NCBI GenBank assembly: GCA_029551925.1
Contig: JAKPEO010000032.1
Coordinates: 27,599-91,598, forward strand
DNA: 64,000 bases
Source of the DNA: a bacterium
GTDB lineage: Bacteria > JAGOBX01
Reading direction: 5' to 3'
The notes beneath the pieces are model-generated. The model saw only the letters and a list, made by a program, of their open reading frames with translations, searched no databases and was not told the origin of the DNA. Shown here in pieces: positions 9,486 through 18,714 of this stretch. The number at the start of each line of letters is the position of its first letter. Positions within the stretch are counted from its first letter, which is position 1. Made by a program: the position numbers and the translations under genes.

Positions 9486-9513
9486 ATTATACAAGAAAAA
9501 AATAAAAAAACAA
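9486..9513 (-). promoter_or_regulatory. Probable sigma-70 promoter of ppdK
   Basis: Read on the minus strand, TTGTTT (9513-9508), a 16-base spacer and a perfect TATAAT (9491-9486) lie about 80 bases upstream of the ppdK ATG. The -10 is strong and the -35 moderate. Confidence 0.55.
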
Positions 9514-9532
9514 CAATTTTTTTAAAAATTTA

Positions 9533-9560
9533 TTGACAAGATTTTCTTGTAAATTATAAT
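9533..9560 (+). promoter_or_regulatory. Consensus sigma-70 promoter of hydG
   Basis: A perfect TTGACA at 9533-9538 and a perfect TATAAT at 9555-9560 are separated by 16 bases, 33 bases upstream of the hydG start. This is close to an ideal housekeeping promoter and suggests strong or constitutive expression. Confidence 0.8.
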
Positions 9561-9593
9561 ACCGCAATTTTTAATATTAGGACAACGGATTTT

Positions 9594-11027
9594 ATGATAA
9601 TGATAGATAATAAAAATTATGAAGATTTTATAAATGATTTAGAAATTGAAAAATTAATCTCTGACGCAAAAGAAGATAAATTTTTAATAAGAGAAATTTT
9701 AGCTAAAAGCCGCGAATTAAAAGGATTGTCGCCAAAAGATGCGGCTGCTTTATGCGCTGTCAATTCGCCGGATTTGCTTGAAGAATTATTTGAAACAGCG
9801 CGAAAAATAAAATTTGAGATTTATGGTAAGCGTATAGTTTTTTTTGCGCCTTTGTATATCAGCAATTATTGCGCTAATGATTGTCAATATTGCGCATTTA
9901 GAAAAACAAATAAATTAGTTAAGCGGCACAGTCTCTCGCCAAAAGAAATAGAAGAAGAAGTTAAATTACTACAAGCGCAAGGACATAAAAGACTGATACT
10001 TGTATTTGGCGAAACTCAAAAAACAGCGGCGCAATTTATCGCCGATACCGTGAAAATAGTATATTCTATAAAAACTTATAATGACAAAAATATAGAAGTC
10101 GGAAGTATTCGCCGTGTAAATATTAATGCCGCACCGCTCGATATTGATGGTTATAAAATAGTTAAAGAATCTGGAATTGGAACATATCAAATTTTTCAAG
10201 AGACTTATCATAAAAAAACCTATGATTATGTCCATCCAAAAGGAACAAAAAAAAATGATTATTATTGGCGATTGTTTTCTTTGCATCGCGCACAAGCCGC
10301 AGGTATTGACGATGTAGGATTAGGCGCGCTTTTCGGATTGTATGATTGGCGTTTTGAAGTTATTTCATTAATTCAACATTCATTATCTCTTGAAAAATAT
10401 TTTGGCGTCGGACCGCATACTATTTCATTTCCGCGAATTGAACCTGCGTTTAATACGGAATTTGTTAATAAATTGCCTTATGCTGTGTCTGATGATGATT
10501 TTAAAAAAATTATCGCTATTTTAAGATTAGCCGTGCCTTATACCGGCTTGATACTTACTTGCCGCGAACGCGCAGAACTGCGCGATGAAGCAATAAAACT
10601 CGGCGTATCGCAAATTGATGCCGGCTCAAAAATTGGTATAGGCGGTTATTCTGAAGCGGCAAAACGCAGAAAAACAGACGATAAAGAACAATTCAAATTA
10701 GCCGACGATAGATCCCTCGAAGAAGTTATATCTGAATTAATGAAAGAAGAATTTATTCCGTCATTTTGCACAGCGTGCTATCGTTTGGGACGCACAGGCG
10801 AACATTTTATGGCGCACGCTAAACCAGGATTTATCAAACAATTTTGTCAACCGAACGCTATTCTAACTTTTTATGAGTATTTGCTTGATTATGCAAAACC
10901 AGAAACTTTGAAAAAAGGCGAAAAATTAATTGATAAATTATTGACTAATTTAGATGATAAAACCGCTGAAAAAATAAGATTAAAATTACAAAAAATTAAA
11001 GAAAATAATAGAGATTTGTATTTTTAA
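9594..11027 (+). CDS. hydG: [FeFe]-hydrogenase maturase HydG (radical SAM tyrosine lyase)
   Basis: HydG cleaves tyrosine to p-cresol, CO and cyanide and builds the Fe(CO)2(CN) synthon for the hydrogenase H-cluster. The 477-residue protein has the radical-SAM motif CANDCQYC (Cys93, 97, 100). It also has the HydG-specific C-terminal cluster site Cys392-X2-Cys395-X22-Cys418 in CTACYRLGRTG...CQPNA. The related ThiH lacks this exact C-terminal CX2CX22C motif, which decides the call. AGGA lies 11 bases before the first ATG; a second ATG six bases later is also possible. hydE, hydF and the hydrogenase genes are not in the window. The neighbour 20 bases downstream is a transporter and may be cotranscribed. 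Confidence 0.95.
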   Translation: MIMIDNKNYEDFINDLEIEKLISDAKEDKFLIREILAKSRELKGLSPKDAAALCAVNSPDLLEELFETARKIKFEIYGKRIVFFAPLYISNYCANDCQYCAFRKTNKLVKRHSLSPKEIEEEVKLLQAQGHKRLILVFGETQKTAAQFIADTVKIVYSIKTYNDKNIEVGSIRRVNINAAPLDIDGYKIVKESGIGTYQIFQETYHKKTYDYVHPKGTKKNDYYWRLFSLHRAQAAGIDDVGLGALFGLYDWRFEVISLIQHSLSLEKYFGVGPHTISFPRIEPAFNTEFVNKLPYAVSDDDFKKIIAILRLAVPYTGLILTCRERAELRDEAIKLGVSQIDAGSKIGIGGYSEAAKRRKTDDKEQFKLADDRSLEEVISELMKEEFIPSFCTACYRLGRTGEHFMAHAKPGFIKQFCQPNAILTFYEYLLDYAKPETLKKGEKLIDKLLTNLDDKTAEKIRLKLQKIKENNRDLYF

Positions 11028-11047
11028 TTATTTGGATGTGATTTTTT

Positions 11048-12343
11048 ATGGGACCCGCGTTGAATTTTTATTTGAGCATATTTATTTTCTTAATTGCGTA
11101 TATTTTTATAATATCGGAAAAAATAAATAGAATGATTGTCGCATTGTTAGGCGCTACTATTATGATTTTTGTTAAGATTCTTTTTTCTGATAAAGCGCTT
11201 GAATTAATTGATTGGAATGTTATTTTGCTGCTTATTGGTATGATGCTTATTGTTAATATGATAAAAAAAATAGGAATATTTGAATGGCTCGCAATTAAAA
11301 CTGCAAAGTTAGTAAAAGGAAATCCTGTTTATTTGATGATTTTATTGATGTGGATTACCGCCATTATTTCCGCTTTTTTAGATAATGTCACAACTGTTTT
11401 GTTGATTGCGCCTGTTATACTTTTATTAAGCGCACAAATGAAAATTACTCCTATTCCTTTTTTGATTACGCAAATATTGGCTTCTAATATTGGTGGTACT
11501 TCAACATTAATAGGTGATCCGCCGAATATACTTATCGGCTCTGCCGCTAATTTATCATTTATGGATTTTTTGGCTAATTTAATACTTCCTATATTTTCTA
11601 TAATGTCTATTTTATCTGTTGCAATTTACCTGATTTTTAAAAATAAATTGAAGGTATCTAAAGAATTGCGCGCTGAAATTATGAGTTATGATGAAAGGGG
11701 CATTATAACTGATAATGTGAAATTATGGAAGAGTTTGGGAATACTTGCTTTTGTTTTTATAGGTTTTTTATTGCATAATTTATTTCATTACGAGCCGTAT
11801 TTAATAGCGCTATTCGGAGCGACTTTATTAATGTTTTTACTGAAAGAAGAACCTGAACATTTATTTGCAGATGTAGAATGGACTACTCTGTTTTTCTTTA
11901 TAGGACTTTTTATTCTTGTAGGCGGCTTGCAAGAAAGTGGCGTTATAAAATTTGTAGCTGAAAAAATAATAAAATTGAGCGGCAATAATATTTTTATTTT
12001 GACAATAGTTATTCTTTTTATGTCAATTGTATTATCTGCTATTGTTGATAATATTCCGTTTGTTATTACTATGATTCCGATAATAAAACAAATCGGACCG
12101 CAGGCAATAGAAAATACTAAATTTTCTAATTTTGAAGTTTTGTGGTGGGCGCTTGCGCTCGGCGCTTGTCTTGGAGGCAACGGCACTCTTATCGGAGCAT
12201 CTGCTAATGTGGTAGTCGCCGGCTTGGCTGAAAAAAACGGTTATAAAATCTCATTTGTGGAATTTTTGAAATACGGTGTGCCTATCACTATTGTCGCTGC
12301 CGTAATTTCTGGATTTTATTTGTATTTTAAATATTTTTTTTGA
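11048..12343 (+). CDS. ArsB/NhaD-superfamily ion transporter
   Basis: This is a 431-residue integral membrane protein with about 10-12 spans in two halves. The first half has FLDNVTTVLLIAPV near residue 115 and the loop NIGGTSTLIGDPPNILIG near 152-169. The second half repeats them as IVDNIPFVITMIPI and LGGNGTLIGASANV. These duplicated N-T/V and GG.GTLIG motifs define the ArsB/NhaD/SLC13-like permeases, which move arsenite, Na+/H+ or organic anions. Its specificity cannot be read from the sequence. No ars genes are adjacent, so Na+/H+ exchange or anion transport is as likely as arsenite export. It follows hydG by 20 bases on the same strand. Confidence 0.8.
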   Translation: MGPALNFYLSIFIFLIAYIFIISEKINRMIVALLGATIMIFVKILFSDKALELIDWNVILLLIGMMLIVNMIKKIGIFEWLAIKTAKLVKGNPVYLMILLMWITAIISAFLDNVTTVLLIAPVILLLSAQMKITPIPFLITQILASNIGGTSTLIGDPPNILIGSAANLSFMDFLANLILPIFSIMSILSVAIYLIFKNKLKVSKELRAEIMSYDERGIITDNVKLWKSLGILAFVFIGFLLHNLFHYEPYLIALFGATLLMFLLKEEPEHLFADVEWTTLFFFIGLFILVGGLQESGVIKFVAEKIIKLSGNNIFILTIVILFMSIVLSAIVDNIPFVITMIPIIKQIGPQAIENTKFSNFEVLWWALALGACLGGNGTLIGASANVVVAGLAEKNGYKISFVEFLKYGVPITIVAAVISGFYLYFKYFF

Positions 12344-12371
12344 TTGACTTTTTTTATTTTTATAGTAAAAT
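12344..12371 (+). promoter_or_regulatory. Probable sigma-70 promoter of cheX
   Basis: TTGACT (12344-12349) and TAAAAT (12366-12371) are separated by 16 bases, immediately after the transporter's stop codon. AGGAG follows at 12402-12406. This suggests that the cheX pair is transcribed separately from hydG. Confidence 0.5.
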
Positions 12372-12419
12372 TTTTCAACATTATTATCATTAATTTTTTT
12401 TAGGAGTTTGTAAATAATA

Positions 12420-12887
12420 ATGAAAGTTGAATTTGTGAACCCATTTGTAGAATCTGCTGTATCGGTATTAAGAGATATGTGTGGATTTAATATTCAAAAA
12501 GGACAATTGTCATTGAAAAAAACAGCGATTACAACATTAGGTATAGCGCCGATTATTGGAGTAACTGGCGATGTTACTGGTCGCGTGATTTATGATATGT
12601 CAAAACAAACAGCATTAAAGATTGTGTCTATAATGAACGGCGAAGAAATTACAGAATTTAATGATTTAGCGCAAAGTACGATAGCAGAACTTTCTAATAT
12701 AATTACTGGCAATACAATTTCATCATTATCTGCAAAAGGTTATAGAGTTGATATTACTCCGCCTACTTTATTTATGGGAGATAATCTTACAGTATCAAAA
12801 TCTGAAGCGCTTACTCTGGTAGTGCCGCTTATAACAGAAGCTGGCGAAATATTTATCAATGTTGCATTAAAAGAAAAAAATAAATAA
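12420..12887 (+). CDS. cheX: CheX-type CheY-P phosphatase
   Basis: The 155-residue protein matches the length and layout of CheX, which dephosphorylates CheY-P to end the chemotaxis signal. The catalytic motif S-X3-E-X2-N is present as Ser86, Glu90 and Asn93 (STIAELSNIITG). Only one such motif is present, as in CheX rather than in two-site CheC. The N-terminal FVNPFVESAVSVLRDM is typical. No other chemotaxis gene is adjacent; the only motility gene in the window is the flagellin 37 kb away. AGGAG is 13 bases before the ATG, a longer gap than usual. The gene is followed after 10 bases by a coiled-coil protein gene, probably cotranscribed. Confidence 0.85.
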   Translation: MKVEFVNPFVESAVSVLRDMCGFNIQKGQLSLKKTAITTLGIAPIIGVTGDVTGRVIYDMSKQTALKIVSIMNGEEITEFNDLAQSTIAELSNIITGNTISSLSAKGYRVDITPPTLFMGDNLTVSKSEALTLVVPLITEAGEIFINVALKEKNK

Positions 12888-12897
12888 TCTGATAGTA

Positions 12898-14145
12898 ATG
12901 AAATATTATGTATTTCAAGATAATGGAATTATAGGCCCGCTGACAGAAGAAGAAATAATTAATAATCCTAATTTCAATATAGATACGCTTATCCAGCCGG
13001 AAAATACTGAATATTGGTATAAAATGCGATTTTTATTTAAAGAAGTAGAAGATTCTAAATCAACTCTTCAATCAATTCAATCAAAAGAAAATAATCAAAC
13101 TGAAACTTTGAATTTTACTGCTACTGATATAATTGCGCTGCCAGCTACTATTAATGACGATAATGACGATTTAGAAATTGATAAAATATCAAAATCATCT
13201 GAAAATGAAATTGTCGAAAAAAAATTGATAGATTTTATTATTATCGAAGCAAATCAAAAAATTGATTTAATACAAAAACAATTTTATTCATTTTTGAATA
13301 ATTTAGACGATTATTTTGAATATCGTCAATTGTTAGAAAAACGGAAAATACAGATAATTGTCGAATCGTTGAAAAAATATTATTCTGAAAATTTTTCGGT
13401 TTTACAAAAAGGCGTGACTGATTTTATCGAATTTAAAGTAGCAGAAAAAGAACGCATTTTGAAAAGTCAATTGGAAGAAGAGTATAAAAATAAATTTGAA
13501 AAACAAATCATCGAATATCGTGAGCAATTAAAACAGGAACTATTAAAAAAATTCGAACTTGATTATGAAGTGAAAATTAATAAATATAAACGCGAATTAG
13601 AAGAAAAATTCGCCGATGATTTAAAAAATTATAAATTTGAAATCGAAGATACTTATTTGAAAAAATATATAGAACAAAAAGAAAAATTAGCGCAGATACT
13701 CGAACCAGAATTAAAAGAAAAATACGAAAAATTATTTGAAGATAAAAAACAAGAATTTATTACAGAAGTTTATAATAAACTTGAAACTGAATATAAAGAA
13801 AAATTGCGAATAACTGAAAATGTATTGAAACTTGAATTTGCTATTGATTATGCAAAAGAAATGAAACATTTTAAAGAACTTTATGATAAAGAATACAAAC
13901 AAAAACTTCGCGATGAAATTTATAAAGAACTAAAAGAAACAGTAATGAAAACATTACTGCAAGAGGTAAAATTAGAGCGTCAGAAATTTAAAGAAGATTG
14001 CGAAGCGCAATTAGAAGCGGAACGAAAATTATTAGAATTAGAATTAAAAGAAGAATTATTGCGTTCAAAGAAAATTTTAAAAGAAAACGCGGATAAATAT
14101 ATAGAAGAACAAATCAAAAAATGGCAGATGCGAAATAATTTTTGA
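12898..14145 (+). CDS. GYF_2-like domain plus long coiled-coil protein
   Basis: The 415-residue protein begins with a degenerate GYF_2-like domain (residues 1-55: YYVFQDNGIIGPLTEEE...W). An acidic linker (60-115) follows. From about 115 to the end there is a long Glu/Lys-rich heptad region typical of extended coiled coil. There is no signal peptide or membrane span, so it is likely cytoplasmic. No catalytic motif is visible. GYF_2-like domains usually bind partner peptides, so a scaffold is plausible. Its pairing with cheX may mean a role in chemotaxis or polar organisation, but that is inference. A second GYF_2 protein is encoded at 4818-6377. Confidence 0.6.
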   Translation: MKYYVFQDNGIIGPLTEEEIINNPNFNIDTLIQPENTEYWYKMRFLFKEVEDSKSTLQSIQSKENNQTETLNFTATDIIALPATINDDNDDLEIDKISKSSENEIVEKKLIDFIIIEANQKIDLIQKQFYSFLNNLDDYFEYRQLLEKRKIQIIVESLKKYYSENFSVLQKGVTDFIEFKVAEKERILKSQLEEEYKNKFEKQIIEYREQLKQELLKKFELDYEVKINKYKRELEEKFADDLKNYKFEIEDTYLKKYIEQKEKLAQILEPELKEKYEKLFEDKKQEFITEVYNKLETEYKEKLRITENVLKLEFAIDYAKEMKHFKELYDKEYKQKLRDEIYKELKETVMKTLLQEVKLERQKFKEDCEAQLEAERKLLELELKEELLRSKKILKENADKYIEEQIKKWQMRNNF

Positions 14146-14156
14146 AATAAAAAAAA

Positions 14157-14492
14157 TTATTTTTTATCGTCAGTGTTTTTGCCGGGCAAATTTAATTCGT
14201 CGTGTTGATTGAGCCCTGCTGTCCATTTAGCAATATCAAAATTATTTACTAATGGCTCGGCTAATAGCAATAAAATTAATATAATTCCAATTATGCCAAT
14301 AGTAATGAATAATTCTTTATGCGGCGACCAGCGTTTGATGCGCGGCATTCCGTATTTCACTTTTACTTTTCGTGTATCGTTTTCAGAAGCGCCATTTTCA
14401 GAGGTTTTAGTAGATTTTACATCGTATTTTATTTTATAGAAAAATAATTTGTTTATGTTTATTTTTAATTTTTCTATTTTCTCAAATATCAT
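14157..14492 (-). CDS. Small single-span membrane protein, unknown function
   Basis: From ATG 14492 the product is 111 residues: a basic N-terminal segment, a Lys/Arg-rich stretch (RKVKVKYGMPRIKRW), one membrane span (about residues 66-86, FITIGIIGIILILLLLAEP) and a short acidic tail. An upstream ATG at 14528 would add 12 residues. I recognise no family. The positive charge before the span predicts that the N-terminus is inside. It lies 15 bases downstream of the glycosyltransferase gene on the same strand, so it may share its transcript. Confidence 0.5.
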   Translation of the reverse strand: MIFEKIEKLKININKLFFYKIKYDVKSTKTSENGASENDTRKVKVKYGMPRIKRWSPHKELFITIGIIGIILILLLLAEPLVNNFDIAKWTAGLNQHDELNLPGKNTDDKK

Positions 14493-14543
14493 ATTATTTA
14501 TTATACACGAAATTTTGAAATAATGCAAATGAAAAAAAAATTT

Positions 14544-15476
14544 TTAATTTAATATTTCAAAAATTTCTACATCTGTTTTTTTTTGCTGTTTTTTTTCTAA
14601 ATTGCGGTATTTGATAATTTCAAAAATTTTAGTTAGCGCCAGACAGAATGCTATATGGAATCGAAATTTTAATTTAAAAATGTCGCGTATAAAAAATGTC
14701 AGAGACCAAAATAAATGCAAAATCAAAATATTTAATGTAGTAATATTAATCCAGAAAAATATATAACTGTTGCGAGCAGTAATATAACTCAATTGTTTTG
14801 TGTCATACATTGTTTTTATTGTGGCTTGATGTTTGTGATACATTATGCATTCAGGGGCATACAATACTTTCCAGCCGCGTTTTAATGCCCGATAGCATAA
14901 ATCAATATCTTCCCAATACAGCGGATAATATATTGCATTAAACCCTTGTAATTGTAAATACATAGATTTTCTAAAAGCCGCGGCGCCGCCAGTTGCAAAC
15001 AATGTCATTTCTGTTTTATTAATTGTATCGCCTAAATCTTTTAATTTAAAATGCCCTTTTTCTATATAACCGATGCGTTTTCCTGCTAAATATGTTTTTT
15101 CGTCCCATAAAAAAACTTTTGTGCTGACTGCAAATACTTTGTCATCATTAAAATACTCTACAATTTTATTTAGGACATTATCGCCTAATTTAATATCATT
15201 ATTAAGAGAAATTAATATTGAATATTGACAATGTTCTACAGCAAAATTTGAAGCGCGCTGATACCCGCAATTTTTTGGAGTTTTTTTGATTATTATTTCT
15301 GGAAAATTTTTAGAGACATATTTGATGCTTTCGTCTAAACTGCAGTCATCAACAAAAATAATTTCGTATTTTCCTTTTGCATATTTTCGCGCTTCTGTTA
15401 TTATGTTTGGCAGCGCTTCTTGAATATAGCCGTTTTTATAGCCATTGTAATTTGTTATGAAAATGCTTATATCCAT
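14544..15476 (-). CDS. Family 2 glycosyltransferase, membrane-associated
   Basis: This is a 310-residue GT-A fold enzyme of the GT2 (WbbL/rhamnosyltransferase-like) type. It has ISIFITNYNGY at the N-terminus, VDDCS at 42-46, NND at 92-94 (the DXD equivalent) and the acceptor motif YWEDIDLCYRALKRGW near residue 187, followed by APECIMYHKH. Hydrophobic segments near the C-terminus (about 240-265) suggest membrane attachment. It probably adds a sugar to LPS, O-antigen or another surface glycan; the substrates are unknown. It is divergent from argG. Confidence 0.85.
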   Translation of the reverse strand: MDISIFITNYNGYKNGYIQEALPNIITEARKYAKGKYEIIFVDDCSLDESIKYVSKNFPEIIIKKTPKNCGYQRASNFAVEHCQYSILISLNNDIKLGDNVLNKIVEYFNDDKVFAVSTKVFLWDEKTYLAGKRIGYIEKGHFKLKDLGDTINKTEMTLFATGGAAAFRKSMYLQLQGFNAIYYPLYWEDIDLCYRALKRGWKVLYAPECIMYHKHQATIKTMYDTKQLSYITARNSYIFFWINITTLNILILHLFWSLTFFIRDIFKLKFRFHIAFCLALTKIFEIIKYRNLEKKQQKKTDVEIFEILN

Positions 15477-15553
15477 AAAATTATTCGATAATTTAGAATT
15501 AAAATTTGCTTTATATTCAAAAACATTTTCTCGGATAAATCAATAAAAAAAAC

Positions 15554-15583
15554 TTGAAAATTATCGAAAATGATATTTAATAT
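15554..15583 (+). promoter_or_regulatory. Possible promoter of argG
   Basis: TTGAAA at 15554-15559 is followed by the A/T-rich -10-like sequences TTTAAT (16-base spacing) or TAATAT (18-base spacing, ending at 15583). A strong ribosome binding site, AGGAGG, follows at 15603-15608, eight bases before the ATG. Confidence 0.4.
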
Positions 15584-15616
15584 TCAACAGAATTTAATTT
15601 TCAGGAGGCAGTAAAA

Positions 15617-16843
15617 ATGTCAGAAAAACAAATAAACAAAATAGTTTTAGCATACAGCGGCGGTTTAGATACATCTGTAATAGTGCCTTGGCTCATTGAA
15701 AAATACAAATGCGAAGTAATAGCATGCATTGCTGATTTGGGGCAGAATGAAGATATGAAAGCAATAAAAGATAAAGCGTTGAAAAGTGGTGCATCAAAAG
15801 CGTATGTTTTCGATTTGCGAGAAGAGTTCGCCAAAGATTATATTTTTCCGACATTACGCGCAGGTGCGGTATATGAAGATGAATATTTATTAGGCACATC
15901 ATTTGCGCGACCACTTATTGCGAAAAAACAAGTAGAAGTAGCTGAAAAAGAAAATGCAGATGCAGTAGCGCATGGCGCGACAGGTAAAGGTAACGACCAA
16001 GTAAGATTTGAATTAACATATTATGCTTTAAATCCTAAATTAAAAGTTATAGCGCCGTGGCGCGAGCCGGATTGGAGTTTAGTATCGCGCGAAATATGCA
16101 TAGATTACGCAAAAAAGCATAATATACCAATTACCCAAACAAAGAAAAAGATATATTCAGAAGACGGCAATTTATGGCATTTAAGTCATGAAGGCGGTTG
16201 TTTAGAAGACCCTGCAAATGAAGCGCCGAGCGATATTTTTAAAATAAGCGTAGCGCCTGAAAAAGCGCCGAATAAAGTGGAATATGTAGAAATTGAATTT
16301 GAAAAGGGCACTCCGGTAAAAGTTAACGGCAAAAAATTAACGCCTGCAAAAGTTATTGAAACATTAAACGCTATCGGTGCGCGCAACGCTATTGGCCAAG
16401 TAGATTTAGTAGAAAATAGATTAGTTGGTATGAAATCGCGCGGAGTGTATGAAACGCCTGGCGGCGCAATATTATATTATGCTCATCGTAAATTAGAATC
16501 TATCACATTAGATAAAGAGACAATGCACTACAAACAAATCATCGCTTTAAAATATGGAGAGATGGTATATAATGGTCAATGGTTTACTCCGCTGAAAGAG
16601 GCGTTTGACGCATTTGTAGATTCTACTCAACGTTATGTTACAGGCAAAGTAAAGGTAAAATTATATAAAGGACTTATTCGTCCGGCAAGCATAACATCGC
16701 CGTATACACTATTTCGCGGAGATATAGCGACATTCGGTAAAAGCGCTGAATACAATCACAGCGATGCTACCGGCTTTTTACGACTTTACGGATTGCCTGT
16801 AAAAATTTGCGCAGGCGTGCATCGCAAAAAAACTGAAAAATAA
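15617..16843 (+). CDS. argG: Argininosuccinate synthase
   Basis: The 408-residue enzyme joins citrulline and aspartate using ATP in arginine synthesis. The ATP-pyrophosphatase loop [10 protein letters not shown] is at residues 12-21. Family blocks [26 protein letters not shown] and [17 protein letters not shown] follow in order, and the length is normal. AGGAGG eight bases upstream fixes the start. argH is not adjacent, so the arginine genes are scattered. The next gene, kdsA, starts 23 bases later on the same strand. Confidence 0.97.
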   Translation: MSEKQINKIVLAYSGGLDTSVIVPWLIEKYKCEVIACIADLGQNEDMKAIKDKALKSGASKAYVFDLREEFAKDYIFPTLRAGAVYEDEYLLGTSFARPLIAKKQVEVAEKENADAVAHGATGKGNDQVRFELTYYALNPKLKVIAPWREPDWSLVSREICIDYAKKHNIPITQTKKKIYSEDGNLWHLSHEGGCLEDPANEAPSDIFKISVAPEKAPNKVEYVEIEFEKGTPVKVNGKKLTPAKVIETLNAIGARNAIGQVDLVENRLVGMKSRGVYETPGGAILYYAHRKLESITLDKETMHYKQIIALKYGEMVYNGQWFTPLKEAFDAFVDSTQRYVTGKVKVKLYKGLIRPASITSPYTLFRGDIATFGKSAEYNHSDATGFLRLYGLPVKICAGVHRKKTEK

Positions 16844-16866
16844 TTTTTTTTTGATAACGCAATTTA

Positions 16867-17706
16867 ATGATGAAATTTATAGAAATAAAATTAAATGAAA
16901 AAATTGTATTTTCTAATAGCAAGCAAATTGTATTAATAGCCGGCCCGTGCGTATTAGAAAATGAAAAATGCGCAATGACTATAGCTGAAAGATTGGTGAA
17001 GTTAACTGATGACTTAAAAATTCCGTTTGTTTTTAAAAGTTCGTATGATAAAGCCAACCGCAGTTCAATCAATAGTTTTCGCGGTCCGGGTTTAATTACA
17101 GGTTTAAAATGGCTCAAAAAAATCAAAGAAAAATTTAATCTTCCAATATTAATTGATATTCATAAAGAGCAAGAAAGCGAAGCTGCTGCAGAGATAGCGG
17201 ATATTATACAGATCCCGGCATTTTTATGCAGACAAACAGATTTATTAGTTGCAGCCGCGAAAACCGGCAAAATTATAAATATCAAAAAAGGTCAGTTTTT
17301 AGCGCCGTGGGATATTAAGAATTCAATAGGTAAAATAGAATCAACAAAAAACACGAAAATTTTATTAACTGAACGCGGTGTGTGTTTTGGTTATAATCGT
17401 TGGGTTGTAGATATGTGTTCGCTTTATGAAATGAAAAAAACAGGTTATCCTGTAATATTAGATATAACACACAGCGTGCAATTGCCGGGCGGCGAAGGCA
17501 CGCATTCTGGTGGAGTGAAAGAATATATTCCTGTATTAGCGCAAAGCGGCGCGGCAGTGGGAATTGCTGGATTATTTATTGAGACGCATATAAATCCTGA
17601 AAAAGCGTTAAGCGACGGAAAAAATATGCTGCCGTTAAAACAATTAAAGTCGTTATTGCAAAAAATTATTTTTATTGATAATGTTGTAAAAAAATTTGAG
17701 AACTAA
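16867..17706 (+). CDS. kdsA: KDO-8-phosphate synthase, metal-dependent type
   Basis: The 279-residue enzyme condenses PEP and arabinose 5-phosphate to 3-deoxy-D-manno-octulosonate 8-phosphate for LPS core synthesis. Diagnostic blocks are IAGPCVLENE at 24-33, FKSSYDKANRSS, GPG....L, DIHKEQE and DITHSVQLPGG. Cys28 stands where the metal-independent E. coli enzyme has Asn, so this should be the metal-dependent class II form. Two ATGs (16867, 16870) are in tandem; either could be used. The stop is three bases before the kdsD start, and the two steps are consecutive in the KDO pathway. This is strong evidence for an LPS-bearing outer membrane. Confidence 0.95.
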   Translation: MMKFIEIKLNEKIVFSNSKQIVLIAGPCVLENEKCAMTIAERLVKLTDDLKIPFVFKSSYDKANRSSINSFRGPGLITGLKWLKKIKEKFNLPILIDIHKEQESEAAAEIADIIQIPAFLCRQTDLLVAAAKTGKIINIKKGQFLAPWDIKNSIGKIESTKNTKILLTERGVCFGYNRWVVDMCSLYEMKKTGYPVILDITHSVQLPGGEGTHSGGVKEYIPVLAQSGAAVGIAGLFIETHINPEKALSDGKNMLPLKQLKSLLQKIIFIDNVVKKFEN

Positions 17707-17709
17707 CCA

Positions 17710-18684
17710 ATGGCTGACAAAAAAAGAATTATTGAGAGTGCGAAAACCACAATAAAAATTGAAAGCGAAGCTTTGAAAAAATTAGTCGATAGAATTGACG
17801 ATGAATTTGTCAAGGCAATAGAATTAATATTAAATTGTAAAGGACGTGTAGTAGTAACGGGTGTCGGCAAATCCGGAGTAATAGGCAGAAAAATCACAGC
17901 GACTCTTGCGAGCACAGGCACACCGTCATTTTTCATACACGCAGGCGAAGGTGGCCACGGCGATTTGGGAATGATAGTTAGAGACGATATTGTTTTGGCG
18001 CTTTCTTACAGCGGCGAAACCGAAGAAGTAAGCGCTTTACTGCCGGCATTAAAAAGAATGGGCGTAAAAATAATTACTATTACAGGGAATAGACATTCTA
18101 CATTAGCGAAATATTCTGATGTTGTGTTGAATATTAAAGTAGCAAAAGAAGCGTGTCCAATGGGATTAGCGCCTACTACCAGCACAACAGCAGCGCTCGC
18201 AATGGGCGATGCAATAGCTGTAGCACTTATTAATGAAAAAAAATTTTCGTCAAAAGATTTTGCGCTTTATCATCCGGCTGGCGCATTAGGTAAAATGCTG
18301 CTTTTGACAGTCGCTGATTTGATGCATACAGGCGCGGATATTCCGATTGTAAGAGATAATATGACAGTGCTTGATTCGCTTTATGAAATAAGTTCAAAAA
18401 GATTAGGAGTAACCGCTGTAATAGATAATAAAGAAAAATTAATCGGAGTATTCACTGACGGCGATTTAAGAAGATTAATAGAAAATAATCCGGAATTATT
18501 AAATCAGCCGATTAAAAAATTTATGACGCGCAATCCTAAAATAATTAAACAAGATACGCTTGCGGCCGAAGCCATCTACATAATGAACGAAAAAAAGATC
18601 ACTTCGCTATTTATAATAGATAATAAACGAAAACCGATCGGCATAATCCATATGCACGATATTTTAAAAGCTGGAATCAGATAA
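17710..18684 (+). CDS. kdsD: Arabinose-5-phosphate isomerase (KpsF/KdsD)
   Basis: The 324-residue protein makes the arabinose 5-phosphate used by KdsA from ribulose 5-phosphate. It has an N-terminal SIS domain (about 40-175: GVGKSGVIGRKI, HAGEGGHGDLGM, SYSGETEE, then ALYHPAGALGK) and two C-terminal CBS domains (about 207-262 and 270-324). This is the standard KdsD/KpsF layout. It follows kdsA by three bases. A KdsC phosphatase and KdsB are not nearby. Confidence 0.95.
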   Translation: MADKKRIIESAKTTIKIESEALKKLVDRIDDEFVKAIELILNCKGRVVVTGVGKSGVIGRKITATLASTGTPSFFIHAGEGGHGDLGMIVRDDIVLALSYSGETEEVSALLPALKRMGVKIITITGNRHSTLAKYSDVVLNIKVAKEACPMGLAPTTSTTAALAMGDAIAVALINEKKFSSKDFALYHPAGALGKMLLLTVADLMHTGADIPIVRDNMTVLDSLYEISSKRLGVTAVIDNKEKLIGVFTDGDLRRLIENNPELLNQPIKKFMTRNPKIIKQDTLAAEAIYIMNEKKITSLFIIDNKRKPIGIIHMHDILKAGIR

Positions 18685-18714
18685 TAATTTTTTTAAGATT
18701 ATTTGTCAAAAAAA

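Noticed and set aside
9408-9494. In-frame extension of ppdK by 29 residues to ATG 9494
   Set aside because: It lies upstream of a strong AGGAGG and the conserved PPDK start, and the added residues are low-complexity Lys/Phe/Asn unlike the family.
9594-11027. Calling this gene thiH (2-iminoacetate synthase)
   Set aside because: The C-terminal CX2CX22C cluster site with CTACYRLGRTG is specific to HydG.
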